Source of the DNA: Puniceicoccaceae bacterium 5H
Lineage (GTDB): Bacteria; Verrucomicrobiota; Verrucomicrobiia; Opitutales; Oceanipulchritudinaceae
Direction of reading: 5' to 3'
Length of the DNA stretch: 64,000 nt
NCBI GenBank assembly: GCA_009772895.1
Contig: WOUP01000013.1
Span: 38,264 to 102,263, forward strand
A program made the translations under genes and the position numbers. Of the stretch, positions 34,655 through 45,846 are shown in pieces; the stretch's first letter is position 1, and each line of letters begins with the position of its first letter. The notes under the pieces are model-generated. The model had not been told where the DNA came from. It ran no database searches and saw nothing but the letters and a program-made list of their open reading frames with translations.

Positions 34655-36043
34655 TTATTGGGCTGTGCGTGGCACGCGGATCAGTGAAGTCTCGTTCCCG
34701 CGCTGCACCAGCAATACATACTCACCCGATTCGTCGCTGTCACGCACTTGCTCGAGCGCGGCGACCGCAGGCTCGTAATCGGTGATCTCCTCACCGTTGA
34801 CCTCGATGATCCAGTCGCCCGGCTTGAGGCCCGCGGTGTCGGGATTGCTGTTGGGGCGCACGAAGGAAACGACCGCGCCCTGGGCATCGTCCCAGTCCAC
34901 GCGCCGCGCGATCGCGTCGTCGAAGACCATCTCCCGCACGGTCAGCCCCAATTTTGGGAAATAGGTGCGCTCGGCCTGGCGAACCATCTTGGGGCCCTCG
35001 CCCAGCGTGATGGTGATCTCCCTGGCTTCATCCCCTCGGATGATGTCCAGCGGCAAAGCATCCCCCGGGCTGCGGTGGTCGATCGCCATGTTGACGTATT
35101 CCACCATCGCAAATTCCGCGCGGAAATACGGGATCGGCTCGCCGTCGATGCCGGTGATGATGTCGCGCGCCTGCAGCCCGGCTTGGTCCGCCGGCTGCCC
35201 GTCGAGCACTTCGGAGACGATGACCGCACCCTGATCCTCCAGCCCGAGGAAACGCGACGTCTCCTTGTCCAACGGCTGCAAGCCGGTCACGCCCATCCAC
35301 GTCCACGGGCGGGCATCCGGGGCGGTCGGCACGTCCTGCAGTTCCTCGAGCAAGGAGGATGCGAGCAGGAAGAAGTTACTCTCGTCGGTCGGCCGCAGCT
35401 GGGCTCGGTAGCCGCGCCCCTCGATCTGCAGGTCGTATTCCTCCGGGAAGCCTTCCAGGCTCCAGCCCACCCATTCACCTGTTGAGTTAAAGACCAGCGA
35501 GCCCGGCGTCGCCACCACGTCCGTCGCAACCCCGTGAGGGCGCGGCAGGTAGATGTCGCTGCTCAGGCGCGCCCCCAGCCAGTAAGGCAGGTAGTCGAGG
35601 TCTTCCTGCGTCACGCCGATGCCCCAGACTTCCTCGCCCAGCCCCACTTCGCCCACGCGCCAATGGGTCACCGGCGTCAACTGCTCCCGCAACTCCGGTG
35701 CGTCGATCTGGAAAAACTGCAGGCTGCTGCGCGGGCTCTGGCCCAGGTAGTGCGCCTCGTAGCCGTCACCCGCATCGTCCACCGGAAAGGCCTTGATCTC
35801 CGTGATCCGGTCGACCGGCAACCACCCCGGCACCGCACCCGTCGCGGTCACCACGCGGCCCTCCTCGTCGATCACCACGCCTACCGCGGTCACTTCCTGA
35901 CGGTTCATCTCATTCTCCATCACGTAGGTGATCGTGACGAGCGAACGTTGACGTTGGGCCAGCATCTCGGCGGGGCGCGTCTCGGCGGCACGCAGTGTAG
36001 CCAGGGCAAAGCACCACAGCAGCAAGGTTATGCAGCATCGCAT
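34655..36043 (-). CDS. Exported HtrA-like protein with two PDZ domains, probably not a protease
   Basis: A 462-residue protein with a signal peptide (RCCITLLLWCFALATLRAA). Residues about 30-230 follow the trypsin/HtrA fold ('AVGVVIDEEGRVVTATGAVP', 'SLVFNSTGEWVGWSLEGF'), but the catalytic His region reads TATGAV instead of TNAHVV and the GNSGG motif is replaced by TPGSL, so the Ser and His are missing. Two PDZ domains follow: 'GAVIVSEVLDGQPADQAGLQ' and 'AVVSFVRPNSNPDTAGLKPG'. It most likely binds unfolded or C-terminal peptides without cleaving. It is placed directly before ribE. Confidence 0.8.
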   Translation of the reverse strand: MRCCITLLLWCFALATLRAAETRPAEMLAQRQRSLVTITYVMENEMNRQEVTAVGVVIDEEGRVVTATGAVPGWLPVDRITEIKAFPVDDAGDGYEAHYLGQSPRSSLQFFQIDAPELREQLTPVTHWRVGEVGLGEEVWGIGVTQEDLDYLPYWLGARLSSDIYLPRPHGVATDVVATPGSLVFNSTGEWVGWSLEGFPEEYDLQIEGRGYRAQLRPTDESNFFLLASSLLEELQDVPTAPDARPWTWMGVTGLQPLDKETSRFLGLEDQGAVIVSEVLDGQPADQAGLQARDIITGIDGEPIPYFRAEFAMVEYVNMAIDHRSPGDALPLDIIRGDEAREITITLGEGPKMVRQAERTYFPKLGLTVREMVFDDAIARRVDWDDAQGAVVSFVRPNSNPDTAGLKPGDWIIEVNGEEITDYEPAVAALEQVRDSDESGEYVLLVQRGNETSLIRVPRTAQ

Positions 36044-36141
36044 GACGGCACTATGGAGGCGCCTGAGCGCAATGCAAATCCTCCCCGACAAACGATCGGG
36101 TTCTTTTGCGTTTAAGTTAATCATGCCTAGAATACAAGCTG

Positions 36142-36912
36142 ATGGACGCTCAACCTAGCCCGCAAAAACCTCAGAACATCTCACGCCGCCAGGCGATCGC
36201 CGCCACCGCAGCTTTCGCCGGCTGGGGCCTCGCCCAAAGTGTTTCCGGTCAATCGACCAAGAACACTTCCAAGGCCAGCCACGCCTTCGCGCCTCCCATG
36301 GAGGGCGACGAATATGCCCTGCCCCCGCTCCCCTACGCCTACGACGCCCTGGAGCCCGCCATCGACGAGCAAACGATGCGCCTGCACCACGACATCCACT
36401 TCAACGGCTATCGCAAGGGACTCAACAAGGCACTCAACGAACTGAAGGGGCTGCGCAGCGGTAACGGCTCCTGGGACATGATTTCGTACTGGGAAAACCA
36501 GCTCGCGTTTAACGGTTGCGGCTACCTGCTGCATAACGTTTTCTTTGCCAATATGGCGCCCAAGGGCAGCACCCGTCCTTCCAAGTGGCTCCAGGGTGAA
36601 ATCGAAAAGGAATTCGGAGGCATGGAGGGCCTCAAGAATCACTTCTCCTCCGCCGCGAAAAGCGTGCAAGGCAGCGGCTGGGGCGTGCTGGGCTACAACG
36701 TCGGTTTGCAACGTCCCGTCGTCCTGCAGGTGGAAAAACACCAGGACCAGGCACTTTGGGGCGTCATTCCGCTGCTTGTGCTCGACGTGTGGGAGCACGC
36801 CTACTATCTCAAATACCAGAACAAGCGCGGCGATTACGTCAAAGCGTTCTGGGACGTGGTCAACTGGGACGATGTCGCGGCCCGCTGGGAAGCGGCCAGT
36901 CACCCGGCGTAA
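36142..36912 (+). CDS. Fe/Mn superoxide dismutase with Tat signal
   Basis: A 256-residue superoxide dismutase. The first 37 residues are extra: a twin-arginine motif ([20 protein letters not shown]) indicates export of the folded, metal-loaded enzyme by Tat. The enzyme core starts at '[18 protein letters not shown]'. Metal ligands: His in '[12 protein letters not shown]', His in '[11 protein letters not shown]', Asp and His in '[13 protein letters not shown]'. The 'WGVLGYN' motif fits the family. Fe or Mn cannot be assigned. It is divergent from the HtrA-like gene and followed by a terminator. Confidence 0.93.
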   Translation: MDAQPSPQKPQNISRRQAIAATAAFAGWGLAQSVSGQSTKNTSKASHAFAPPMEGDEYALPPLPYAYDALEPAIDEQTMRLHHDIHFNGYRKGLNKALNELKGLRSGNGSWDMISYWENQLAFNGCGYLLHNVFFANMAPKGSTRPSKWLQGEIEKEFGGMEGLKNHFSSAAKSVQGSGWGVLGYNVGLQRPVVLQVEKHQDQALWGVIPLLVLDVWEHAYYLKYQNKRGDYVKAFWDVVNWDDVAARWEAASHPA

Positions 36913-36936
36913 CACGCCCGCGTCAGAAAACATTTC

Positions 36937-36976
36937 AAACCCCGGTCGTTTTTTTACATTTACGCCCGGGGTTTTG
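36937..36976 (+). terminator. Terminator after the superoxide dismutase gene
   Basis: AAACCCCGG (36937-36945) pairs with CCGGGGTTT (36966-36974); a T-rich loop and trailing TTTT give a weak-to-moderate intrinsic terminator 24 bp after the stop. Confidence 0.65.
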
Positions 36977-37207
36977 ACTAAAGTTTGGTTGCGTTTTGTC
37001 GAGGAGCTGCGAAGCTCGGTAAATTTATTGCAAATCTTGTGACTTCGTAACGCTGCTGGTTTGCTCCCTAGGGCAAAGAGGCTTAGTTTTGTTACCAATG
37101 CTTGATAAAGCTACTTGCTTTACAGCAGCGTAATTAGGAACTCGTTAAACTCAGGTTTAAAATATTCTTGCTCCTCGGCAAGAAACGTCACAATTCTACA
37201 GGTAACC

Positions 37208-37693
37208 ATGGCAAAAAGTAAACAGGACAAAGGGATTAGCCGGATCGATTCCGGTTCAACCCACGGTTGGTTCGTCAGGGGCTATAAAAACGGCAAAACC
37301 TATTCTAAGCTCTTCAGTGATCTGAAGTGCGGAGGAAAGGATCAGGCCTTGGAAATGGCCCGTGAGTACCGCAACAAACTCCACGACGAGCTGGAGAAGA
37401 TCCCGGCGAAGCCTCGCAGCCGCCGGATCGTCTTCCGCGACTCCCGCAACACCACGGGTGTGCTCGGGGTCTGCCGCACGGCCAAGAAGGGCCCCAACGG
37501 CAAGATCAACGAGTGCTATTCCGTGAGCTGGCGCCCCGAGCCTGGCGTACAGAAGTGCACTTCCTTCTCCATCCGCAAGTATGGTGAACGTAAGGCCTTC
37601 CAACTGGCCGTGGCGCACCGCAAGAAGATGTTGAAGGATATCTACGGCCCGTCGATCCTTCGCAAGATGAAGGAAACGCAAGCCGGCCTCTAA
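37208..37693 (+). CDS. Protein with two AP2-like DNA-binding domains
   Basis: A 161-residue basic protein. Residues about 7-60 match a bacterial AP2/ERF-type domain: 'ISRIDSGSTHGWFVRGYKNG' followed by 'YSKLFSDLKCGGKDQALEMA'. Residues about 75-150 form a second such unit ('NTTGVLGVCRTAKKGPNGKI', 'SFSIRKYGERKAFQLAVAHR'). Each has the three strands and packed helix that bind DNA. Bacterial AP2 proteins are often linked to mobile HNH endonucleases, but no nuclease motif is present here. The ATG at 37208 follows an AGGTA sequence. The local region is more AT-rich than its neighbours. A strong terminator follows. Confidence 0.75.
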   Translation: MAKSKQDKGISRIDSGSTHGWFVRGYKNGKTYSKLFSDLKCGGKDQALEMAREYRNKLHDELEKIPAKPRSRRIVFRDSRNTTGVLGVCRTAKKGPNGKINECYSVSWRPEPGVQKCTSFSIRKYGERKAFQLAVAHRKKMLKDIYGPSILRKMKETQAGL

Positions 37694-37766
37694 ACAGGAG
37701 AGTAACCGGTTAGCGGCCGGAGACAGATTTCGGCTCGCGTCATCCAACGAATCATCTTTATGCTCA

Positions 37767-37797
37767 GGGAGTAGGTTCTACTCCCTTTTTTATTTTT
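37767..37797 (+). terminator. Strong intrinsic terminator directly before the FAD oxidoreductase gene
   Basis: GGGAGTAG pairs perfectly with CTACTCCC across GTT, followed by TTTTTTATTTTT. The next gene's ATG is only 3 bases after the T tract. Confidence 0.92.
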
Positions 37798-37800
37798 AAA

Positions 37801-38787
37801 ATGCATTCGATGGAATCATGCCTCGTGATTGGCGCCGGCATCAGCGGACTCCTGGCCGGGCTGAAGCTCCACGAAAATGCGGTCAATGTAACCGTGATCG
37901 AAAAAAGCCGCGGGCTGGGCGGCCGGATGGCCACGCGCCGCCAGGACGGCGCGATCTTTGACCACGGCGCCCAGTTCATGACCACACGCAACCGTCAATT
38001 CCGCGAGATGGTTGAGCGCTGGCTCGGGCAGGAAGTCGTCAAGCCGTGGTATATCGGCCCCCAGGGCAACATGCGCTACGTCGGTGCCCAAGGGATGACG
38101 ACCGTGCCGAAGTTTCTGGCCAAGAAGCTGACCGTGCACAACCGCCAGACGGCCACCGCCCTCGCCTTCGAGCACAATCGCTGGAAGGTGACTTGCCAGA
38201 AGGGCGAAGGGGGAACCGTGACGCACGAGGCCGACTTCCTCATCCTCACCTGCCCCGTGCCCCAGTCGCTGAAGCTGCTGCTCGATAGCGAGATCGAGCT
38301 GGATTACGACGACGAGGTGGAGCTGAAGCGCATCCAGTATCGCCGCTGCATCTCCGTGCTGGCCCAGCTCAACGGTCCCGCCGGCCTGCCCGCTCCGGGC
38401 GCGATGGACCTCAACCACCCGCTGTTGCGGTGGATCGGCGACAACTCGGTGAAGGGCATTTCGGACAAGCCGGGCACCGTCACCATTCATAGCTCGCCCC
38501 AATATGCGATGCAGCACTGGGACTCGACCGACGAGGATCGCATCCCGCCCCTGCTCGAGGCGGCCAAGCCCTTCCTCAAGAGCGCGGTCGAAGGCGCCTC
38601 CGCCCACCGCTGGCGCTACAGCGAGCCCACCTACCTCTTCAAGGAGAAGCAGCCCTTCCGCAAGCCCTACTACATCAACGACGAGTTGAGCCTGGGCCTC
38701 TGTGGCGACGGCTTTGGCGGCCCCCGCATCGAAGCGGCCGCCCTCAGCGGTCTCGCCCTCGGCGAAGACCTGATGCGCCCGTTGTAG
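37801..38787 (+). CDS. Renalase-like FAD-dependent oxidoreductase
   Basis: A 328-residue flavoprotein. The N-terminus has the FAD dinucleotide fold 'CLVIGAGISGLLAGLKL' with the acidic ribose ligand in 'VTVIEKSRGLGGRMATRR', then 'FDHGAQFMT', the pattern of renalase and related amine-oxidase-fold enzymes. The C-terminal flavin motif is 'LSLGLCGDGFGGPRIEAAAL'. The substrate is unknown; eukaryotic renalase oxidises off-pathway NAD(P)H isomers. Start may be ATG 37801 or 37810; with a terminator ending 3 bases earlier, either a leaderless message or a transcript from read-through is implied. Confidence 0.85.
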   Translation: MHSMESCLVIGAGISGLLAGLKLHENAVNVTVIEKSRGLGGRMATRRQDGAIFDHGAQFMTTRNRQFREMVERWLGQEVVKPWYIGPQGNMRYVGAQGMTTVPKFLAKKLTVHNRQTATALAFEHNRWKVTCQKGEGGTVTHEADFLILTCPVPQSLKLLLDSEIELDYDDEVELKRIQYRRCISVLAQLNGPAGLPAPGAMDLNHPLLRWIGDNSVKGISDKPGTVTIHSSPQYAMQHWDSTDEDRIPPLLEAAKPFLKSAVEGASAHRWRYSEPTYLFKEKQPFRKPYYINDELSLGLCGDGFGGPRIEAAALSGLALGEDLMRPL

Positions 38788-38881
38788 GGCTCCAGAACGA
38801 GGCCCTGCGCCGGCGGGCTGGCCGGACCAGACAACACACACAAAGGAAACGCTCTCATCCCGGCAGCGCCGCCCCGGGGCA

Positions 38882-38914
38882 CAAAAAAGCCCCCGGCGCG
38901 GATGCACCGGGAGC
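38882..38914 (-). terminator. Rho-independent terminator after groL
   Basis: On the minus strand GCTCCCGG pairs with CCGGGGGC (one bulge) and six T follow. It lies 50 bp past the groL stop. Confidence 0.88.
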
Positions 38915-38964
38915 GATGAGCAAGTAATAGTGGGTTTGGAAGGGTAAGTGCCAGGAGGCAGGGC

Positions 38965-40635
<1,671 letters not shown>

Positions 40636-40687
40636 TTATGATTGAGTTGAGAACTGAGGCGACCAGTTGATCCGTGATTCGCCCGAT

Positions 40688-40981
40688 TTAGCCCACGATG
40701 CCGAGGATGTCGTCCTCGCGCAGGATCGTGTATTCGACGTTGTCGTATTTGACCGGCGTGCCGCCGTATTTGCTGATGATGACGCGGTCGCCGACCTTGA
40801 CGGTGAAGTTGTAGTCTTCGCCGTCCTTCTTGCCGGTGCCGAGTGCGAGCACTTCAGCGGTGGTGGGCTTTTCCTTGGCCGTGTCGGGGATAATGATGCC
40901 GCCCTTCACTTCTTCGTCCGCCGTGACGGGCTTGACCAGCACTCGATCGCCGAGGGGGGTGATGTTGACTTGGTTCGCCAT
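40688..40981 (-). CDS. groS: 10 kDa co-chaperonin GroES
   Basis: A 97-residue co-chaperonin forming the heptameric lid of GroEL. It has '[20 protein letters not shown]' at the N-terminus, the mobile loop '[20 protein letters not shown]', and '[20 protein letters not shown]'. The gene is in the usual groS-groL order and follows a GrlR-like gene on the same strand with a 54-bp gap that holds no obvious heat-shock operator. Confidence 0.98.
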   Translation of the reverse strand: MANQVNITPLGDRVLVKPVTADEEVKGGIIIPDTAKEKPTTAEVLALGTGKKDGEDYNFTVKVGDRVIISKYGGTPVKYDNVEYTILREDDILGIVG

Positions 40982-41035
40982 AGTAGATGTCAGACTAATG
41001 GTTAAGTTATTGATTTTGTAAGGTTTTCGGAAATG

Positions 41036-41380
41036 TTATTCGGCCAATGGCGCGATGCGTTGGCCGTGGATGCTGACGGTCAGCTCCTCCTTGTCCTGCA
41101 CCTGCCCTTCTCCATGAAAGCCGAGGGAATCGAGCTCGGCCTCGGCCGCGAGCGTAAAGCTCTCGAGCGGGCCAAAGACACTACTCGCCTCCTGGCTCCA
41201 ACGGGTGATGTGCAACTGGGCGCGCAGCGCCGCGGGCTCGAGATAGACGTAGCGACCGCGGTAGGCATAGCCCTGATTGCCCCCGTTGATCTTGCCCTGG
41301 TCGAGGACGACCATGCCGAAGCCGAGTCCACCGCGTGAACTGCGGAATTCGACTATATAGGTGCCGTCGACGGGGTGCAT
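41036..41380 (-). CDS. GrlR-like small protein between dnaK and groS
   Basis: A 114-residue protein of beta-barrel type. 'DGTYIVEFRSSRGGLGFGMV' and 'VLDQGKINGGNQGYAYRGRY' match the GrlR-family pattern (dGxYxVeF...GxGvvxlxxGkxxGGdxgyxYxGxY). GrlR itself is an anti-activator of the LEE secretion island in enteropathogens, but many distant homologues in free-living bacteria have no known role. The ATG at 41380 is preferred to a TTG 12 bases upstream. It lies in the same direction between dnaK and groS, which is an unusual context and suggests stress-related co-expression (inference). Confidence 0.65.
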   Translation of the reverse strand: MHPVDGTYIVEFRSSRGGLGFGMVVLDQGKINGGNQGYAYRGRYVYLEPAALRAQLHITRWSQEASSVFGPLESFTLAAEAELDSLGFHGEGQVQDKEELTVSIHGQRIAPLAE

Positions 41381-41438
41381 GGGGTAAGGCAAGACCCGCC
41401 CGATCTTTCACGACCGGACGGGTGAGGGATAAAGAGGG

Positions 41439-43370
<1,932 letters not shown>

Positions 43371-43694
43371 TGCCCTCCCTTTAAGCAGGCGAGAGACCCA
43401 AACGAGTTATTAAATCACAAGACCCTTATTACCATTTATTTAATGGCTTTCAGTGCAGTTTTTGTCCGCATGGTGAGTTGGGACATTGGCCGCCGAATGT
43501 CACACTATGTGTCACACCTGTGACACTGGGGACGGGACAGGTGTCACAGCGCCACGGCGCGGCCGCCACCTCGTCATAACCATTTGACCGAGAATGCCTA
43601 TTAATAACGTTTATAGGCGTAATTAATATATTTACATAGATCTAAATACCTAGTTAAAATTCAGTCTCTGTAACTCATACATCATTCCAAATCC
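43371..43694. promoter_or_regulatory. Divergent control region between dnaK and the PEP-CTERM gene
   Basis: These 324 bases hold no gene. The middle part (43498-43549) is rich in TGTCACA/GTGACAC half-sites, annotated separately. Toward the PEP-CTERM gene the sequence turns AT-rich, with an inverted repeat GCCTAT/ATAGGC (43596-43618) and TTGACC at 43584. CIRCE sequences are absent. Confidence 0.6.
43498..43549. promoter_or_regulatory. Overlapping palindromic operator-like sites (GTGTCAC/GTGACAC)
   Basis: Four half-sites occur in 52 bp: TGTCACAC at 43498, GTGTCAC at 43509, GTGACAC at 43520 and GTGTCAC at 43541. Two perfect palindromes share the middle site: GTGTCAC-N4-GTGACAC (43509-43526) and CTGTGACAC-N14-GTGTCACAG (43518-43549). 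Confidence 0.65.
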
Positions 43695-44270
43695 ATGAAC
43701 GTCTCCAAAATCTCCGGCCTGCTGGGCCTCCTGTCTCTCTGCGGTCTCACCAGCCCTGCTTCCGCCTCCCTCACCATCTCCAATTGGGAACTGACCACCA
43801 CCACCCTGTCCTTCGACGTCGCCGGCACGATCGATGTGGTCGGTGCTTCCAATGCCAACGTCTTGTTTTTTGGCTATGAAAATGCCAAGGACGCCAACTG
43901 GATCACCGCCTGGGGCGATGCCGATACGGTCCAGAACAATGGCGGCAGCGTGACCTTTGACTTTGGTGATGCACGGGACAGCGGCCCCTATGGCGACTAT
44001 ACGTACGCCTACAGCTCGCAGAACCTCGTCGTGGGCGATACCGTCGACTTCTCCATCACCTACCTCGGCGGCACCTACGACCCGAACGCCGTGCCCGACC
44101 AGCCCTTTATCGTCAGCGCCGGCTTCAATAACAGTGACAACGGGCTGCCCGATGCCTCGATTGCGATCGGCTCCAACGCTACGCCTGCCGTGCCGGAGCC
44201 CTCGACCTACGCGCTGCTCGGCGGCCTCGCCAGCCTTGCCCTGATCTGCCTGCGCCGTCGCAAGCAGTAG
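43695..44270 (+). CDS. PEP-CTERM sorting domain protein
   Basis: A 191-residue exported protein. The signal peptide ends near residue 24 (SPASA). The mature region (about 140 residues, beta-rich, acidic, many Gly/Asn/Asp) has no recognised domain. The C-terminus is a textbook PEP-CTERM sorting signal: VPEPSTYALLGG, a hydrophobic helix (LASLALICL) and a basic RRRKQ end. Such signals are cut by an exosortase for export linked to exopolysaccharide; no exosortase gene is in the window. It is followed by a good terminator. Confidence 0.92.
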   Translation: MNVSKISGLLGLLSLCGLTSPASASLTISNWELTTTTLSFDVAGTIDVVGASNANVLFFGYENAKDANWITAWGDADTVQNNGGSVTFDFGDARDSGPYGDYTYAYSSQNLVVGDTVDFSITYLGGTYDPNAVPDQPFIVSAGFNNSDNGLPDASIAIGSNATPAVPEPSTYALLGGLASLALICLRRRKQ

Positions 44271-44294
44271 GCAGATCCCGCACATCCCTTGTCT

Positions 44295-44325
44295 GCCCGC
44301 CGTCTGCCCGATGGCGGGCATTTTT
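44295..44325 (+). terminator. Rho-independent terminator after the PEP-CTERM gene
   Basis: GCCCGCC pairs with GGCGGGC across an 11-base loop and is followed by ATTTTT. Confidence 0.85.
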
Positions 44326-44391
44326 GTGGCGCGCTAACGCCCACGGTTCGACGCTCCCGACTTCGCGCGGGCCCAGGGCCTCCTCCGCCCG

Positions 44392-45006
44392 CTATTTGAA
44401 GAGGCCCATCTGCGGGTCCTTGATCAAATCGTAGTTCTTGAGGATGCGCAGGATCTGGAGCAGGTCGCTCTTGGAATAGTTGCGGTTGGCCTCGACCTTC
44501 TGGATGAGGTCCCAGAGCATCGAGCGAAAGCTGATGATGCCGTCCACGCCGCGGTCGCGCAACAGGTCGATCGCCTCGCTGCGGTGCGGTTCGCTGGTCG
44601 GCAGGCCGGGCAGCACGAGGATTTTCAGCAGCGGGTCTTGCGGCGAGCCGGGCAGCATCTCCTTGGGCCGGTCCTGAAACATCTGGTCGACCACCTTGAG
44701 CACGTTCTTGTCGAGAAACTTCAGGATCTCGTCGCTGCTCTGCAGGATGCGAGGCGAGAAGCGCTGGGCGGTATGCCAGGCCTTGACCGCCACCACGGCC
44801 CGGTGGATGTAGGGCAGCTCGCTGCCGAAGATGAGGAAATTGGGCGCCCGGCCCTGATCGGCGTAACCGGGGTTGTAGACCAGCAGGTCGATCTCTTCCT
44901 CGTCGAGTTTCTTGCGGGCCTGGACGGCGTATTTGCGCACCTGACGGACCAGAAAGCCGTGCAGCTCAAAGTATTCGCGCACGATCAATTCGTCGAAGCC
45001 TGCCAT
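44392..45006 (-). CDS. Conserved-looking protein of unknown function
   Basis: A 204-residue soluble protein without signal peptide. I do not recognise a named family. The first 85 residues alternate helices and strands; 'LDEEEIDLLVYNPG' followed by 'AVVAVKAWHTAQRF' looks like the acidic-strand and xVK steps of a PD-(D/E)XK nuclease-type fold, but the expected Glu before the Lys is Ala. The second half is helical with 'FRSMLWDLIQKVEANRNYSK' and 'LLQILRILKNYDLIKDPQMG'. It is divergent from clpS with 117 bp between starts. Confidence 0.7.
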   Translation of the reverse strand: MAGFDELIVREYFELHGFLVRQVRKYAVQARKKLDEEEIDLLVYNPGYADQGRAPNFLIFGSELPYIHRAVVAVKAWHTAQRFSPRILQSSDEILKFLDKNVLKVVDQMFQDRPKEMLPGSPQDPLLKILVLPGLPTSEPHRSEAIDLLRDRGVDGIISFRSMLWDLIQKVEANRNYSKSDLLQILRILKNYDLIKDPQMGLFK

Positions 45007-45123
45007 GGCAAGCGATTGAAAGAGAAGCGTCTAGGGAGATCAATGCGAAACCGTGCGCGCAGCAAACCTGAGGTCACTCTTGAAGTGGATGAACTTAGCT
45101 TCCACCTTGGTAGCTGCTCCATC

Positions 45124-45411
45124 ATGGCCGCAAACACTCCACTGCCGACTCCCGAGCTACAGGAAAAGACTGCCACCGAACCCGGCTGGAAAGTTATCCT
45201 GTGGGACGATCCTGTGAATACGATCGACTATGTGATCCACGTATTGCGCAAGGTCTTTGGCTACGAGCGCGAAAAGGCGACCTACCACACCATGCAGGTG
45301 CATGAGGAGGGCCTCTCCGTCGTGTGGAAAGGCGGGCGCGAGCAGGCCGAGCTCTTTGTGGACCAGCTGCACCAGCACCACCTCACCGCCACCCTCGAAT
45401 CTGATGCGTGA
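45124..45411 (+). CDS. clpS: ATP-dependent Clp protease adaptor ClpS
   Basis: A 95-residue adaptor that delivers N-degron substrates to ClpAP. It has the N-degron pocket motif 'ILWDDPVNTIDYVIHVLRKV' (Asp-Pro-Val-Asn-Thr) and the family segment 'ATYHTMQVHEEGLSVVWKGG', ending in 'LFVDQLHQHHLTATLES'. Length matches other ClpS proteins. The frame extends upstream to 45043 (ATG), but ATG 45124 gives the standard N-terminal tail. The last 8 bases overlap the next gene. Confidence 0.95.
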   Translation: MAANTPLPTPELQEKTATEPGWKVILWDDPVNTIDYVIHVLRKVFGYEREKATYHTMQVHEEGLSVVWKGGREQAELFVDQLHQHHLTATLESDA

Positions 45412-45802
45412 CGCCCTGCACCTTGTTTTGCCGAGCGATGCGCTGGACATCATCGTCCCCATCCTCGAGCGCATGCGGGAGGCCGCTCCGCGCAGCCGCC
45501 ACCACCCCCTGCAGGAAGACGAGCCGGAAATCGCGGCCGAGTTGGAAGGCAACTACGACGGACACACCAGCCGGGCCACGCAATATGTGGTGAAGCTGCT
45601 GACCGAAAACCAGCAAGGCGTCGTGACCATCCATGACTTGCCCCTGGCCCTGCACGGGGTGATCGAGCTGCGCTTTCGCCTCTTCGAGCACGCATTCGAC
45701 GGCGAAATCACCACGGTTCAATCGCTGCCCCAAAACGCAGAACAGCTAGCCTACTGGGTCCTGATGGAGCTGGAGATGAAGCTTCTGCAGCAGATGGACT
45801 GA
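45404..45802 (+). CDS. Unknown protein translationally coupled to clpS
   Basis: A 132-residue acidic protein whose ATG overlaps the end of clpS by 8 bp. No family was recognised. It is predicted to be mostly helical ('ALDIIVPILERMREAA', 'RATQYVVKLLTENQQGV', 'AEQLAYWVLMELEMKLLQQM') with one strand-rich middle ('VVTIHDLPLALHGVIELRFR'). No signal peptide or membrane segment. The overlap predicts co-translation with ClpS, so a role in regulated proteolysis is a reasonable but untested guess. Confidence 0.75.
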   Translation: MRDALHLVLPSDALDIIVPILERMREAAPRSRHHPLQEDEPEIAAELEGNYDGHTSRATQYVVKLLTENQQGVVTIHDLPLALHGVIELRFRLFEHAFDGEITTVQSLPQNAEQLAYWVLMELEMKLLQQMD

Positions 45803-45846
45803 GCACCCGGCGGATGGCCCGCCTGACGAGAGACACCGCCCTCTGC

